DNA of 64,000 bases from the NCBI RefSeq assembly GCF_016804325.1, contig NZ_CP043627.1, positions 6,924,192 to 6,988,191 on the forward strand. The letters are read 5' to 3'. Below, piece after piece: positions 25,746-36,495 of this stretch. Under the pieces are notes generated by a model. That model was not told the DNA's origin, did no database searches, and saw only the letters and a list, made by a program, of their open reading frames with translations. Origin of the DNA: Methylobacterium aquaticum (GTDB lineage Bacteria; Pseudomonadota; Alphaproteobacteria; Rhizobiales; Beijerinckiaceae). The translations under genes were made by a program, and so were the position numbers. How positions within the stretch are numbered: the stretch's first letter is position 1; each line of letters opens with the position of its first letter.

Positions 25746-27068
25746 ATGAGCATGGCAGGTCCGGTCCACGGTCCGCAGGGGTCGAAGGTCGCCACGGTGC
25801 TGCGCGTCACGAGCGGCAACTTCCTGGAAATGTTCGACTTCTTCCTGTTCGGCATCTACGCGAGCCACATCTCGAAGGCCTTCTTCCCGGCCGAGAACGA
25901 GTTCGCCTCGCTGATGTTCACCTTCATGGCCTTCGGCGCCGGCTTCCTGATGCGGCCGCTCGGGGCGATCTTCCTCGGCGCCTATGTCGACCGGATCGGC
26001 CGGCGCCAGGGCCTCATCGTGACGCTCGGCATCATGGCGGCGGGCACGGTGCTGATCGCCTTCGTTCCGTCCTACCAGACCATCGGCCTCGCGGCGCCGT
26101 TCCTGGTGCTGATCGGCCGCCTGCTCCAGGGCTTCTCGGCCGGCGTCGAGCTCGGCGGCGTGTCGGTCTACCTCGCCGAGATGGCGACGCCCGGCCGCAA
26201 GGGCTTCTACGTCTCCTGGCAATCCGGCAGCCAGCAGGTCGCCGTGATGGTGGCGGCGCTGATCGGCTTCGGCTTGAGCCGCGCCCTGATGCCGGCCCAG
26301 ATGTCCGAGTGGGGCTGGCGCATCCCGTTCTTCATCGGCTGCCTGATCGTGCCGTTCCTGTTCTACATCCGGCGCTCGCTGGAGGAGACCCAGGAATTCC
26401 TGCACCGCAAGGAGCGCCCGTCGCTGAGCGAGGTCTTCGCGTCGCTCGGCCAGAACTGGAAGATCGTGCTGCTCGGCATGTTGCTGGTGGTGATGACCAC
26501 GGTGTCGTTCTACACCATCACGGTCTACACCCCGACCTTCGGCAAGACCGTGCTCAAGCTGTCCGAGACCGACAGCCTGATCGTCACCTTCCTCACCGCC
26601 CTGTCGAACCTGTTCTGGCTGCCGGTGATGGGCGCGCTCTCCGACAAGATCGGCCGCAAGCCGATCCTGCTGGCCTTCTCGGCGCTGACCCTGCTCACCG
26701 CCTACCCGGCCCTGGCCTGGCTGACCTCCAACATCTCGTTCACCAACATGCTGATCACGCTGCTGTGGCTGTCCTTCCTGTATGGCAGCTACAACGGCGC
26801 GATGGTGGTGGCGCTGACCGAGATCGTCCCGGCCAAGGTCCGCACCACCGGCTTCTCGCTCGCCTACTCGCTCGCCACCGCGCTCTTCGGCGGCTTCACC
26901 CCAGTCGTCTCGACCTGGCTGATCGAGGCGCTCGGCAACAAGGCGGCGCCGGGCCTGTGGATGGCCTTCGCGGGGGCCTGCGGCCTCGTCGCGACCCTGC
27001 TGATCTACCGCCGCGGGGCGCCCGCCGCCGAGGTCCCGGGCAGCGTCCGCCCGGTGGCCGGCGAGTAG
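25746..27068 (+). CDS. MFS transporter, citrate/tricarballylate:H+ symporter type
   Basis: 440-residue twelve-helix carrier of the MHS subgroup. [21 protein letters not shown] in helix 1 and the VDRIGRRQG loop are characteristic of CitA/TcuC-like tricarboxylate carriers, as is [35 protein letters not shown] in helices 4-5 and [11 protein letters not shown] after helix 6. [12 protein letters not shown] is the second-half repeat of the loop motif. A GTAGGGGG precedes the ATG at 25746. Predicted to take up a di- or tricarboxylate with protons. Confidence 0.87.
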   Translation: MSMAGPVHGPQGSKVATVLRVTSGNFLEMFDFFLFGIYASHISKAFFPAENEFASLMFTFMAFGAGFLMRPLGAIFLGAYVDRIGRRQGLIVTLGIMAAGTVLIAFVPSYQTIGLAAPFLVLIGRLLQGFSAGVELGGVSVYLAEMATPGRKGFYVSWQSGSQQVAVMVAALIGFGLSRALMPAQMSEWGWRIPFFIGCLIVPFLFYIRRSLEETQEFLHRKERPSLSEVFASLGQNWKIVLLGMLLVVMTTVSFYTITVYTPTFGKTVLKLSETDSLIVTFLTALSNLFWLPVMGALSDKIGRKPILLAFSALTLLTAYPALAWLTSNISFTNMLITLLWLSFLYGSYNGAMVVALTEIVPAKVRTTGFSLAYSLATALFGGFTPVVSTWLIEALGNKAAPGLWMAFAGACGLVATLLIYRRGAPAAEVPGSVRPVAGE

Positions 27069-27099
27069 TCGGGCCAAGACCCTCCTCGGGCCCTGCCTT

Positions 27100-27777
27100 T
27101 CAGGCCAGGAGCCCGTCGAGGGCACGGATCACCCGGACCGGCGCGAGGTCCGGGTATTCGTCGGGCAGATCGGTCCGATTGACCCAGACCGGGGCGAAGC
27201 CGTAGGCCGCCGCCCCGGCGATGTCCCAGCGGTTCGAGGACACGAACACGGTCCGCTCCCGCGCGACCCCGAGGCGCTCCGGCGCCAGGGCGTAGGCGCG
27301 GGGCGAGGTCTTGAAGAGGCCGGCCGGATCGACCGACAGCACCGCATCGAGGTGGCCTTCGAGCCCCGCCGCCCGTACCGCCGCGTCGAGCATGGCGGGA
27401 TCGCCGTTCGACAGGATCGCGGTCTTCAGGCCCTCCCGGCGCAGGGTCTCCAGCGTGCCGGGCACCTCCGGATAGGCGTCGAGCGCGCGATAGGCATCGA
27501 GCAGGCCCGCCCGCAACGCCCGATCGACCCCCGGATGCCGGGCGAGCGCATGATCGAGGGCCCGCTCGGTCAGCGTCCAGAACGGCTCGTAGCGCCCGCA
27601 CAGCGACAGGACCCAGGAATATTCGAGCTGCTTCTGACGCCAGGTCTCGGACAGCCTCTGCGCCTCCGGCCCGATCGCGGCGGCGTGGCGCTGCACGGCG
27701 GAATGGACGTCGAGCAGGGTGCCGTAGGCGTCGAAGACGACGGCCTCGGTTCGGTCGAGCGGGGCGGGGAGGGGCAT
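27100..27777 (-). CDS. HAD hydrolase, (S)-2-haloacid dehalogenase type II
   Basis: 225-residue HAD-superfamily enzyme with a helical cap. VVFDAYGTLLDV contains the nucleophile aspartate (about residue 15), ILSNGD is motif II, LFKTSPRAYAL supplies the motif III lysine, and FVSSNRWDIAGAAAYGF is the dehalogenase version of motif IV. Members cleave 2-chloro- or 2-fluoroacids to 2-hydroxyacids. The ATG at 27777 with GAGG upstream starts the conserved fold; a longer reading runs into a repeat. Convergent with the MFS gene. Confidence 0.88.
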   Translation of the reverse strand: MPLPAPLDRTEAVVFDAYGTLLDVHSAVQRHAAAIGPEAQRLSETWRQKQLEYSWVLSLCGRYEPFWTLTERALDHALARHPGVDRALRAGLLDAYRALDAYPEVPGTLETLRREGLKTAILSNGDPAMLDAAVRAAGLEGHLDAVLSVDPAGLFKTSPRAYALAPERLGVARERTVFVSSNRWDIAGAAAYGFAPVWVNRTDLPDEYPDLAPVRVIRALDGLLA

Positions 27778-27840
27778 GGCGGAGCCTCGTTGCGTCGCGG
27801 AGGGAATCACGCCCGACAACGCGCCAGCCGTCACGCGGGA

Positions 27841-27922
27841 GCAGCCGCCGATCGCGCTGCGATCGGATGCCGCCCAGGATTTTCGACGTCTTCGCGTCGT
27901 CCGCGACGAGCCGGCTTCCGCT
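27841..27922 (-). repeat. Dispersed repeat, family F copy 1
   Basis: About 82 bases that match 60673-60754 in the opposite orientation at roughly three bases in four, sharing GCCGGTTCGTC-like, GGACGACGCG and TCGAAAAnCC blocks and a small hairpin (CGATCGCGCTGCGATCG here). Lies in the 311-base gap between the dehalogenase and the DUF3616 gene; the rest of that gap shows nothing recognisable. Confidence 0.6.
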
Positions 27923-28088
27923 TCGCTGAGACGCACTCCAGGTTCAATGTGACGCCCGTTCGACTTTACGCGGGCGGCCCTCCGTCCGACGCCATCGTCC
28001 CTGTCGCCCCGAGCGTCCGTCATCGACGAGTACGGGACGACGCCGGAAACGCAGGATCATCCGAAGGGACGGCCCGTCGAACCGCCCT

Positions 28089-29147
28089 TCACTCGAGGTC
28101 CAGCACCACGCTCCGGAACCCTTGCGGCTTGCGCGCCGGGCAGACATCGCCATCGTCGCTGATCACCTGCACCGTCTTGCCGTCAGCGGAGACGATCAGC
28201 CCTTCGGGCTGGAAATCGGGGAGCGCCGCCAGCGCCTCGGCCACCCCGGCGACCCGGGTCGGTGCCTCGCCGGCCGTGCCAGACCAGCGGTAGAGATCGG
28301 CGGCCTCGCCGCCGCTGCCGGAGCCGCCGGCGATCAGGAAATAGGCCTTGATCCCCGGCACGTAGGCGATGTCGCGGATGCCCCGGCCCTTGAGGTCGAG
28401 GGCGATGGGCTTGGCCAGCTTCGGCGCGGCCCCGCTCGCCAGCGCCTCGGCGGCGTTCTCGAACGGCACCACCAGGGCGTCGTTGTCGGCGTTGAGCGGG
28501 TTGCGCAGGCCGACGAACAGGCCGCGCCCATCGGGCATTGGGCTCAGGCCCTCGATGGCGAGGCCGCGCCGCTTCGGGCTCAGGCTCGCCTTCTCGGCGA
28601 GATCGACGGCGATGCGCTCCGACAGGCGCGGGTCGAGGTCGGCGATCGCCTTGGCGAGGCCGGTGAACGCCTTGCCCTTCGGCGTCACTTCCGGCGCCTT
28701 GACTTGGGGCGCCTTGGCATCGCCGCCCACCGACAGGGCGAGCATCTGGCGCGAGGCCTCGCGGGTGCGGCCGTTCTTGTCCCGGGCGTGGGAGCCCATC
28801 AGAACCAGGTCGTTGCCGAGCCAGGCGAGGGATTCGAGATCGGCCTTGGCGGGCTCCTCCCGGCCGCCGGTCGCGAGCGCGGCGTCGAGGTCGCCGCCCT
28901 TCAGGGCGAGCGGTGGGCCGGATTCGTCGGCCTTGTAGAGGCGCAGGGTGTTGTCCTCGTCGTCGACGACCAGGAAGCGGTCGCCGAAGCTGCCGGCCGG
29001 ATAGGGGACGGCGCCGGAGGCCTCGCATGGCCCCCAATGCATCAGCACCGGCCCGGTCTTCACCTCGGCCCGCGCGCCTTGCGCCGCGAGGCAGAGGGCG
29101 AGCACGGAAACGAGTCTCTCCAGGCGCAAGCGGCCTCGGCCCGTCAT
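28089..29147 (-). CDS. Exported DUF3616 protein
   Basis: 352 residues with a signal peptide (LVSVLALCLAAQGARA, cleavage after ARA). The mature part alternates strand-like segments (FLVVDDEDNTLRLYK, LESLAWLGNDLVLMGSHAR, IEGLSPMPDGRGLFVGLRNPL, YFLIAGGSGSGGEAADLYRWSG, EGLIVSADGKTVQVISDDGD) that fit the beta-propeller-like DUF3616 family. Function unknown; probably periplasmic. GGGGAG precedes the ATG at 29147. Confidence 0.7.
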   Translation of the reverse strand: MTGRGRLRLERLVSVLALCLAAQGARAEVKTGPVLMHWGPCEASGAVPYPAGSFGDRFLVVDDEDNTLRLYKADESGPPLALKGGDLDAALATGGREEPAKADLESLAWLGNDLVLMGSHARDKNGRTREASRQMLALSVGGDAKAPQVKAPEVTPKGKAFTGLAKAIADLDPRLSERIAVDLAEKASLSPKRRGLAIEGLSPMPDGRGLFVGLRNPLNADNDALVVPFENAAEALASGAAPKLAKPIALDLKGRGIRDIAYVPGIKAYFLIAGGSGSGGEAADLYRWSGTAGEAPTRVAGVAEALAALPDFQPEGLIVSADGKTVQVISDDGDVCPARKPQGFRSVVLDLE

Positions 29148-29276
29148 GGCGATTCTCCCCGGATCCCGGCCCGTCTGGTGCGAACCGACTTCGGAGTATT
29201 TCACGCAAGCTCGGTTCTATTCAATGCGGGCCACGAAAATTCTTCGCATCCGGGATGGCACTGCGGGAGCCTGCTC

Positions 29277-29591
29277 TTAGGCCTCGTCCGGCACGTCCCC
29301 CCGCTCGCGTTGCGCGGCGACGAAGCGGCGGCGCGCCGCGGCGGCCTCGCGAAACGCCTTCGAGCGCGGCGCCCCGCCGGCGAGCTTGCCGATCTCGCGC
29401 AGGATCAGCTCGGCCTCGAACGCCGCGGCGCGCTCCATCGCCACGGCGCGGCTGTCGGCGCCGTGGGCGGCGGTGTGGCGCTCCAGCCCGTCGCGACACA
29501 CCGCGACGCGGTATTCCAGCCATTCGATCACGTCGCCGAAGGCCCGGTCGCGGATCTCCGCGGCCGTGGCCCGGCGCCTCTTCTCGCTCAC
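29277..29591 (-). CDS. Hypothetical helical protein (104 residues)
   Basis: GTG start at 29591 with GGAGGGACGAGGA upstream. The product is charged and mostly helical (EKRRRATAAEIRDRAFGDVIEWLEYRVAVC ...) with an Ala/Arg-rich C-terminal coiled-coil-like region ending DVPDEA. No transmembrane segment or signal peptide. No family recognised; an ATG further upstream at 29735 would add a tail of low-complexity residues and is less likely. Confidence 0.55.
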   Translation of the reverse strand: MSEKRRRATAAEIRDRAFGDVIEWLEYRVAVCRDGLERHTAAHGADSRAVAMERAAAFEAELILREIGKLAGGAPRSKAFREAAAARRRFVAAQRERGDVPDEA

Positions 29592-29770
29592 TCCTCGTCC
29601 CTCCGCGGCCCGGACGAGCGATCCTCTCGCATATCCTGCCACGCTTTGCCGACTCCACCGAGCCGGGATCGCACCGTGCGGTCCAAGCGGAGGCCGTCGT
29701 GCCTCGGCCAGGACGGGACGCACATGCCGTCTCACCGCGCGCGACCGCCAGGAAGGTGCGCGGTCTGCGC

Positions 29771-29800
29771 TTGACGAAGTCTACGGCAATGTCCGATATT
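29771..29800 (+). promoter_or_regulatory. Candidate housekeeping promoter
   Basis: TTGACG (29771-29776) and GATATT (29795-29800) with an 18-base spacer lie about 40 bases upstream of the small secreted-protein gene at 29842, in DNA clearly richer in A/T than its surroundings. Confidence 0.35.
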
Positions 29801-29841
29801 TTTTACGCTGAGGCAGTCAAGTCCGAAATGGAGCGGAAATC

Positions 29842-30114
29842 ATGGATAAAATCAGAAACAAAGCGAGCATGACTGCCTTTGTTCTGCTCTGTGGGGTGGC
29901 AGCGTCATTGTCTGGTTTTTTCGCGCAGCCGGCTCGGGCGCAGTCGATGGCAGAGCGCGAGAGATGTGCTGAATCGGTCGGGATCCAGACGCGCCATAAC
30001 GGGAAGAACAGCTGGATCAAAAGGCGGGTATCGGGCAAGACTTACAGCGCTTTTCTCCGCTGCACGGACACGATCGCCATGAAGAACGCGGAGACGAAGC
30101 CGAGGGCACGCTGA
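29842..30114 (+). CDS. Small secreted protein, unknown function (90 residues)
   Basis: A signal peptide (MDKIRNKASMTAFVLLCGVAAS..., cleavage near PARAQ, residue 34) is followed by a basic 55-residue mature chain with two cysteines that could pair. GGAGCGG precedes the ATG. Codon use is visibly less GC-biased than neighbours (many A-ending codons), a possible sign of recent acquisition. No family recognised. Confidence 0.6.
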   Translation: MDKIRNKASMTAFVLLCGVAASLSGFFAQPARAQSMAERERCAESVGIQTRHNGKNSWIKRRVSGKTYSAFLRCTDTIAMKNAETKPRAR

Positions 30115-30149
30115 CGGACTGTTCGGCACATGCACCGACATCTTTCGGC

Positions 30150-30294
30150 GTCATCCCGGAGCTCGTCGAAGACGAGAACCCGGAATCCATGGCCGCTGAC
30201 GAGTCCGGACAAGGCGGCCGGCGTTCCGCCTCATCCTGCGTCGTCGGCGGTCATGGATCCCGGGTTCCGCTTCGCGGCCCCGGGATGCGATCGA
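30150..30294. repeat. Palindromic repeat, family A copy 2
   Basis: Arms GTCATCCCGGA...GGAATCCATGGCCGC and GCGGTCATGGATCCCGGG...CCCGGGATG flank a short spacer. Same family as 1961-2106 and 46722-46879. It fills the gap before the E3 gene, which is on the opposite strand, so it lies between convergent transcripts. Confidence 0.82.
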
Positions 30295-30363
30295 GGGTGT
30301 CAACGCGGTCGGGCAGCTCGAACAGGCTCTCACGCCTGACCGTCGTTACCCGGCGGTCGCGCG

Positions 30364-31752
30364 TCAGATGTGCAGGGCCTCGCCGAGCGCCCGGAGATTC
30401 GCCTCGTGGAAGGCCTCGCCGAGGGTCGGGTGGGCGTGGATCGTGCCGGCGATGTCCTCCAGCCGGGCGCCCATCTCAAGTGCCAGGCCGAACCCCGCCG
30501 CCAGTTCCGAGACTCCCGCGCCGACCGCCTGAATGCCGAGGATGAGGTGGTTGTCGGCCCGCGCCGTCACCCGCACGAAGCCGTCCTCGGCCCCGAGCGT
30601 CATGGCGCGGCCGTTGGCGGCGAAGGGAAACAGGCCGGTGCGGATCTCGTGGCCGGCCGCGCGGGCCTCGTCCGGCGAGAGGCCGGCCGAGACCACCTCC
30701 GGGTCGGTGAAGCAGACGGCGGGGATCCCCACCTTGTGGAAGGCGCGGCGGCGGCCCGCCACGAGGTCGGCCACCATCTCGCCCTGCGCCATGGCGCGGT
30801 GGGCCAGCATCGGCTCGCCGGTGACGTCGCCGACCGCCCAGACGTTGCGCATCGAGGTGGCGCAGCGCTCGTCGATGCGGATGAACGGCCCGCTCATGTC
30901 GAGGTCGAGCCGCTCCAACCCGAGATCGTGCGTGCGGGCCTTGCGGCCGACCGCCACGAGAATCACCTCGGCGGGAATCCGTCGGGATTCGCCGCCGACC
31001 TCGACGGCGAGCGCGTCGCCCGAGAGCCCGGTCGCCCTGGCGCCGAGCAGCACCTCGATCCCGAGCGCCGAAAGGCGCCGCGCCACCGGCCGGGTCAGCT
31101 CGGCATCGTAGGCCGGCAGGATCCGCGCGGCCATCTCGACCACCGTGACCTTGGCGCCGAGCTTGGCGAAGGCGGTGCCGAGTTCGAGGCCGATATAGCC
31201 CGCCCCCACCACCGCCATCGTGGCCGGAACGCCGGGCAGCGACAGGGCCTCGGTCGAGGAGATCACCCGCCCGCCGAAGGGCAGGTGGGGGAGCGCCGCC
31301 GGGACCGAGCCGGTGCTGAGCACCACGTGCTCGGCGCGCACCCGCTCGGGGCCGGTATCGGTCTCGACGACACAGGTCTTGCCGTCGACCATGGTCCCGC
31401 GCCCGCGCAGGATCTTGACCCCGCCGCGCTTGAGCAGGGACGCCACGCCGGTATTGAGCCGGCCGACGATACCGTCCTTCCAGGCGACCGTCCGGGCAAA
31501 GTCGAGGCTCGGGGCACCGGCCGAGAGGCCGAAGGGCGAGGCGTCCGCGGATTGCAGCACGGCCGCGTGATAGGCCTCCGCCGCGTGGATCATCGCCTTC
31601 GAGGGGATGCACCCGACGTTGAGGCAGGTGCCGCCCAACCGGTTCTCCTCGACCAGCACGGTGTCGATGCCGTGCTGGCCGGCGCGGATCGCCGCGACGT
31701 AGCCGCCCGGGCCGCCGCCGAGCACCAGGAGCTTGGTGGTGATCTCGCCCAC
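30364..31752 (-). CDS. lpdA: Dihydrolipoyl dehydrogenase (E3)
   Basis: FAD enzyme that reoxidises the dihydrolipoyl arm of E2 with NAD. 462 residues, full length. GGGPGG (12-17) binds FAD, the redox disulfide is C43-C48 in [23 protein letters not shown] near 175-185 binds [11 protein letters not shown] is the second FAD motif and [13 protein letters not shown] near the C-terminus holds the catalytic His-Glu pair. It lies one base after the E2 stop, last in the bkd operon, so it serves the branched-chain complex. Confidence 0.95.
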   Translation of the reverse strand: MGEITTKLLVLGGGPGGYVAAIRAGQHGIDTVLVEENRLGGTCLNVGCIPSKAMIHAAEAYHAAVLQSADASPFGLSAGAPSLDFARTVAWKDGIVGRLNTGVASLLKRGGVKILRGRGTMVDGKTCVVETDTGPERVRAEHVVLSTGSVPAALPHLPFGGRVISSTEALSLPGVPATMAVVGAGYIGLELGTAFAKLGAKVTVVEMAARILPAYDAELTRPVARRLSALGIEVLLGARATGLSGDALAVEVGGESRRIPAEVILVAVGRKARTHDLGLERLDLDMSGPFIRIDERCATSMRNVWAVGDVTGEPMLAHRAMAQGEMVADLVAGRRRAFHKVGIPAVCFTDPEVVSAGLSPDEARAAGHEIRTGLFPFAANGRAMTLGAEDGFVRVTARADNHLILGIQAVGAGVSELAAGFGLALEMGARLEDIAGTIHAHPTLGEAFHEANLRALGEALHI

Positions 31753-31753
31753 A

Positions 31754-33160
31754 TCAGGCCTCCATGAACAGGGTCGCGGGCGTCTCGAGCAGGCCTTTGA
31801 GCGCCTGCACGAACAGGGCGGCGTCGTAGCCGTCGACCACCCGGTGGTCGAAGGATGCCGAGAGGTTCATCGTCAGGCGCGGCACGAAGGCGCCATCGCG
31901 CCAGACCGGCCGCATCACCTGCTTGTTGACGCCGATGATCGCGACTTCCGGCCGGTTGATCACCGGCGTCGTCACGATGCCGCCGAGCGCGCCCAGCGAC
32001 GTGATGGTGATGGTCGAGCCCGAGAGCTCGTCGCGGGCGGCCAGCCCGTTGCGGGCGGCCTCCGCCAGGCGGCGGACCTCGGCCGCCGAGTTCCACACGT
32101 CGCGGGTCTCGGCGTGGCGAAGCACCGGCACCATCAGGCCCGACGGTGTCTGGGTGGCGATGCCGACATGGATACCGGCATGGCGGTGGATCACCTCCGC
32201 CTCGTCGTCGTAATGCGCGTTCATCTGCGGGAAGTCCGGCAGGGCGCGCACCAGGGCCTGGACCAGGAACGGGATTAGGGTCAGCTTCGGCCGGCTCGCG
32301 CCGTGGCGCTGGTTGAGGGCGGCGCGCAGCTCCTCGACCGCCGTCACGTCCACCTCCTCGACATAGGAGAAGTGGGCGACGCGGCGCTTGGCATCGGCCA
32401 TCCGCTGGGCGATGCGCCGGCGCAAGCCGATGACCTTGATCGCCTCCACCGCCGTCCGGGCGACGCGGCCGGCCGGAGCGGGGGCCGCGTCCTCGGGCGG
32501 GGCGTTCAGGAAGGCGTCGAGGTCGTCATGGCCGATCCGGCCGGCCGGACCGGAGCCGCGGACCTGGCGCAGGTCGAGGCCGGCCTCCAGCGCCCGCCGG
32601 CGCACGGCCGGCGACGCGACCGGCTTCTCGCCGGGAGGGCGCGGCGGGCCGGAGGAGGGCGCTGCCGCCGCGGGGCGCGGGGCAGGGGAAGCGGGTTTTG
32701 CTGGAACTGGCTTCGGTGGCTCTGCGGATTTTGTCGGCTCGGCGGGCTTTGTTGGCTGGGCGGGCTTGGGTGCCGCTGCGGGGGGAGGGGCGGGCTGCGC
32801 CGGCTCCAGGCCGTCCGCGGCCGGCACCAGGGCGGCGGCGGGCTTGCCGGAGGCCGCGTCCTGCGCCTTGGCCACCTCGGGTGCCACCGCGATCCCGGCA
32901 TCGGGAGCGGCCTCGCCGCCCTCGACCTCCAGGCGCACCAATTCGGCGCCGACCGCCAGCATCTGGCCGGCCTCCGCGCCGAGCGCCGCGACCGTGCCGC
33001 TCACCGGCGAGGGGATCTCGACAGTGGCCTTGTCGGTCATCACGTCGGCGAGCGGCTGGTCCTCGCGGACCACGTCGCCGACCTTGACGTGCCAGGCCGA
33101 GACCTCGGCCTCGGCCACGCCCTCGCCGATATCCGGGAGCTTGACGATGCGAAAGCCCAT
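31754..33160 (-). CDS. bkdB: Branched-chain keto acid dehydrogenase E2 (lipoamide acyltransferase)
   Basis: 468 residues in three parts: a lipoyl domain (about 1-80) with the modified lysine K44 in [12 protein letters not shown], a long flexible Ala/Pro/Lys-rich linker (about 120-185), a peripheral-subunit-binding domain (about 186-222, [22 protein letters not shown]), and a catalytic acyltransferase domain (about 240-468) with H439 and D443 in FDHRVVDG. The [12 protein letters not shown] stretch is the branched-chain rather than pyruvate type. Three bases separate it from E1beta. Confidence 0.93.
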   Translation of the reverse strand: MGFRIVKLPDIGEGVAEAEVSAWHVKVGDVVREDQPLADVMTDKATVEIPSPVSGTVAALGAEAGQMLAVGAELVRLEVEGGEAAPDAGIAVAPEVAKAQDAASGKPAAALVPAADGLEPAQPAPPPAAAPKPAQPTKPAEPTKSAEPPKPVPAKPASPAPRPAAAAPSSGPPRPPGEKPVASPAVRRRALEAGLDLRQVRGSGPAGRIGHDDLDAFLNAPPEDAAPAPAGRVARTAVEAIKVIGLRRRIAQRMADAKRRVAHFSYVEEVDVTAVEELRAALNQRHGASRPKLTLIPFLVQALVRALPDFPQMNAHYDDEAEVIHRHAGIHVGIATQTPSGLMVPVLRHAETRDVWNSAAEVRRLAEAARNGLAARDELSGSTITITSLGALGGIVTTPVINRPEVAIIGVNKQVMRPVWRDGAFVPRLTMNLSASFDHRVVDGYDAALFVQALKGLLETPATLFMEA

Positions 33161-33163
33161 GGG

Positions 33164-34177
33164 TCAGCCCTCCATCGCGGCGCGAAGGGCCCGGCCGACG
33201 CGCTCCGGGCCCGGGAAATAGGCCCATTCCTGGGCGTGCGGGTAGGGCGTGTCCCAGCCGGCGACCCGGACGATCGGCGCCTCCAGATGGTAGAAGCAGG
33301 ATTCCTGCACCAAAGCCGCGAGTTCGGCGCCGAAGCCCGAGGTCAGCGTCGCCTCGTGGGCGATGACGCAGCGCCCGGTCTTGCGCACCGAGGCCTCGAT
33401 CGTCTCCATGTCGAGGGGGAGCAGCGTGCGCAGGTCGATGATTTCCGCGTCGATTCCCGTCTCGGCGGCGGCGGCTTCCGCCACGTGCACGATGGTGCCG
33501 TAGGCCAGCACCGTCACGGCGGATCCCTCGCGCCGGATCGCCGCCTTGCCGAGGGGCACGGTGTAGTGCCCGTCCGGCACCTCGCCGAGGTCGTGGCGGG
33601 CCCAGGGCGTCACCGGCCGGTCGTGGTGGCCGTCGAACGGGCCGTTATAGAGGCGCTTGGGCTCCAAAAAAATCACCGGGTCGGGGTCCTCGATCGCGGC
33701 GATCAGCAGGCCCTTGGCGTCGTAGGGGTTCGACGGCACCACGGTCTTCAAGCCCGCCACGTGCGTGAACAGGGCCTCGGGGCTCTGGCTGTGGGTCTGG
33801 CCGCCGAAGATGCCGCCGCCGGTGGGCATCCGCACCACCATCGGGGCGGTGAACTGGCCGCCCGAGCGGTAGCGCAGGCGCGCGGCCTCGGACACGATCT
33901 GGTCGTAGGCCGGGTACATGTAGTCGGCGAACTGGATCTCGATGCAGGGCTTCAGGCCGTAGGCCGCCATGCCGACGGCGGCGCCGACGATGCCGAGTTC
34001 GCTGATCGGCGCATCGAAGCAGCGGCTCTTGCCGAAGCGGGCCTGGAGCCCCTGGGTACAGCGGAAGACGCCGCCGAAATAGCCGACATCCTCCCCGAAC
34101 ACGACCACGTCGTCGTCGCGTTCCATCGAAACGGCCATCGCGTCGCGGATGGCCTCGATCATCGTGCGGCGCGGCAT
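33164..34177 (-). CDS. bkdA2: 2-oxoisovalerate dehydrogenase E1 subunit beta
   Basis: 337 residues of the transketolase pyrimidine-binding fold. FGEDVGYFGGVFRCTQGL carries the glutamate that activates thiamine diphosphate; GGQTHSQSPEALFTHVAGL and VVPSNPYDAKGLL are typical of the branched-chain E1beta, and IFLEPKRLY is the usual later motif. The ATG at 34177 starts at MPRRTMIEAIRDAM; a longer reading overlaps E1alpha. The E1alpha stop lies one base upstream. Confidence 0.94.
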   Translation of the reverse strand: MPRRTMIEAIRDAMAVSMERDDDVVVFGEDVGYFGGVFRCTQGLQARFGKSRCFDAPISELGIVGAAVGMAAYGLKPCIEIQFADYMYPAYDQIVSEAARLRYRSGGQFTAPMVVRMPTGGGIFGGQTHSQSPEALFTHVAGLKTVVPSNPYDAKGLLIAAIEDPDPVIFLEPKRLYNGPFDGHHDRPVTPWARHDLGEVPDGHYTVPLGKAAIRREGSAVTVLAYGTIVHVAEAAAAETGIDAEIIDLRTLLPLDMETIEASVRKTGRCVIAHEATLTSGFGAELAALVQESCFYHLEAPIVRVAGWDTPYPHAQEWAYFPGPERVGRALRAAMEG

Positions 34178-34178
34178 G

Positions 34179-35429
<1,251 letters not shown>

Positions 35430-35477
35430 TTAAGCCCTTCGCGGGGGAGGATGTCGCGGACGATGCGGGAGGGGGCG

Positions 35478-35726
35478 TCAGGACGGCGCGCCGACCTGCG
35501 CCTCGATCGCGGACGGATGGCGTGAGAGGCGGGCGGCGAGGACGGGGAGGTCCGTCCCGTCGGGGACCGGGATCGACAGGGTGACGGCGGCGGAGGGGGC
35601 GGCGGGGGCGAGATGTCGCAGACTGTCGCCCGCGCGTTCGACCTCGCCGAGCCGGCGCGCGACGCCGTCGAAGACGGAGCGGACCTGCGCCCGGACCTCC
35701 ACCGCGTGCCCTTGGTCAAGAGCCAT
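35478..35726 (-). CDS. Small hypothetical protein heading the bkd operon (82 residues)
   Basis: ATG at 35726 with GGGAGGGC upstream. No signal peptide or membrane helix; the middle is helical (VEVRAQVRSVFDGVARRLGEVERAGDSLRHL) and the C-terminal half has a VTLSIPVPDGTDLPVLAARLSRHPSAIEAQ stretch. 51 bases separate its stop from bkdA1, so it would be the first cistron of the operon controlled by the divergent Lrp regulator. No family recognised. Confidence 0.5.
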   Translation of the reverse strand: MALDQGHAVEVRAQVRSVFDGVARRLGEVERAGDSLRHLAPAAPSAAVTLSIPVPDGTDLPVLAARLSRHPSAIEAQVGAPS

Positions 35727-35829
35727 CTGCGCCCTCCCGCGACGCTTGATTTCCCCCGACTGTAGCCCGGCCCGGCCGGATGGTCCTCGCCGTTTTTCGC
35801 GGCTAAAGCGTGAGACCGGAGAACGCAGC

Positions 35830-36384
35830 ATGGCCTTGAAGGGCGAAACGCCGAACAGACGTTCCGCGCGGGCGCAAGCGCCGCAGAAAGGCGCGGAGCC
35901 GCACCGGCTCGACGATCTCGACCGCAAGATTCTCGGCGCCCTGCGGGCCGACGGACGGCTGACGATCGCGGCCCTCGCCGAGCGGGTCGGGCTGTCGCAA
36001 TCGCCGTGCTGGACCCGGCTGCGGCGCCTGGAGGAAGCGGGCCTGATCCGCGACTACGTCGCGGTCCTCGACCACCGGGCGCTCGGCATCCCAGACGTGG
36101 TCTTCATCGAGGTCACCCTCGACAAGCACGACGATGCGGTGCTGGAGGCCTTCGGCACCGAGATCCTGCGCATCCCCGAAGTGCTCGAGGTCCACCTGGT
36201 GACCGGCGAGTACGATTACATGATCAAGGTCGCGGTCAGCGGCACCGCGCATTACGAGCGTTTCCTGCGAGAGAAGCTCTACCGCATCCGCGGCATCCGC
36301 CAGTCGCGCTCGGTCTTCGCGCTGCGGACCTTGAAGCAGGAGGTGTCGGTGGATCCGGTGGCGATCGGGCGGCAGGCGCCCTGA
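35830..36384 (+). CDS. bkdR: Lrp/AsnC-family regulator, probable BkdR
   Basis: 184 residues: a 27-residue basic tail, an N-terminal helix-turn-helix (about 28-85, LDDLDRKILGALRADGRLTIAALAERVGLSQSPCWTRLRRLEEAGLI), and a RAM ligand domain (about 95-170, VFIEVTLDKHDDAVLEAF, VTGEYDYMIKV). Divergent from the bkd operon with 103 bases between starts, which is the textbook arrangement for BkdR, an activator of bkd genes in response to branched-chain amino acids. A GGAGA 8 bases before the ATG supports 35830. Confidence 0.88.
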   Translation: MALKGETPNRRSARAQAPQKGAEPHRLDDLDRKILGALRADGRLTIAALAERVGLSQSPCWTRLRRLEEAGLIRDYVAVLDHRALGIPDVVFIEVTLDKHDDAVLEAFGTEILRIPEVLEVHLVTGEYDYMIKVAVSGTAHYERFLREKLYRIRGIRQSRSVFALRTLKQEVSVDPVAIGRQAP

Positions 36385-36495
36385 TCGCCGGACGATCCCG
36401 GCGAGGGCGTGATACGAATTCCGGACGTCACCTCACCGGCCCGCACGGCGAAGCCGCAGGCGTCGCACGCTCGAGCAAAGCCGGTTTCCGCCGGA

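Noticed and set aside
29277..29735. Longer start (29735) for the small helical protein
   Set aside because: Adds a low-complexity basic tail; the GTG at 29591 has the better ribosome binding site.
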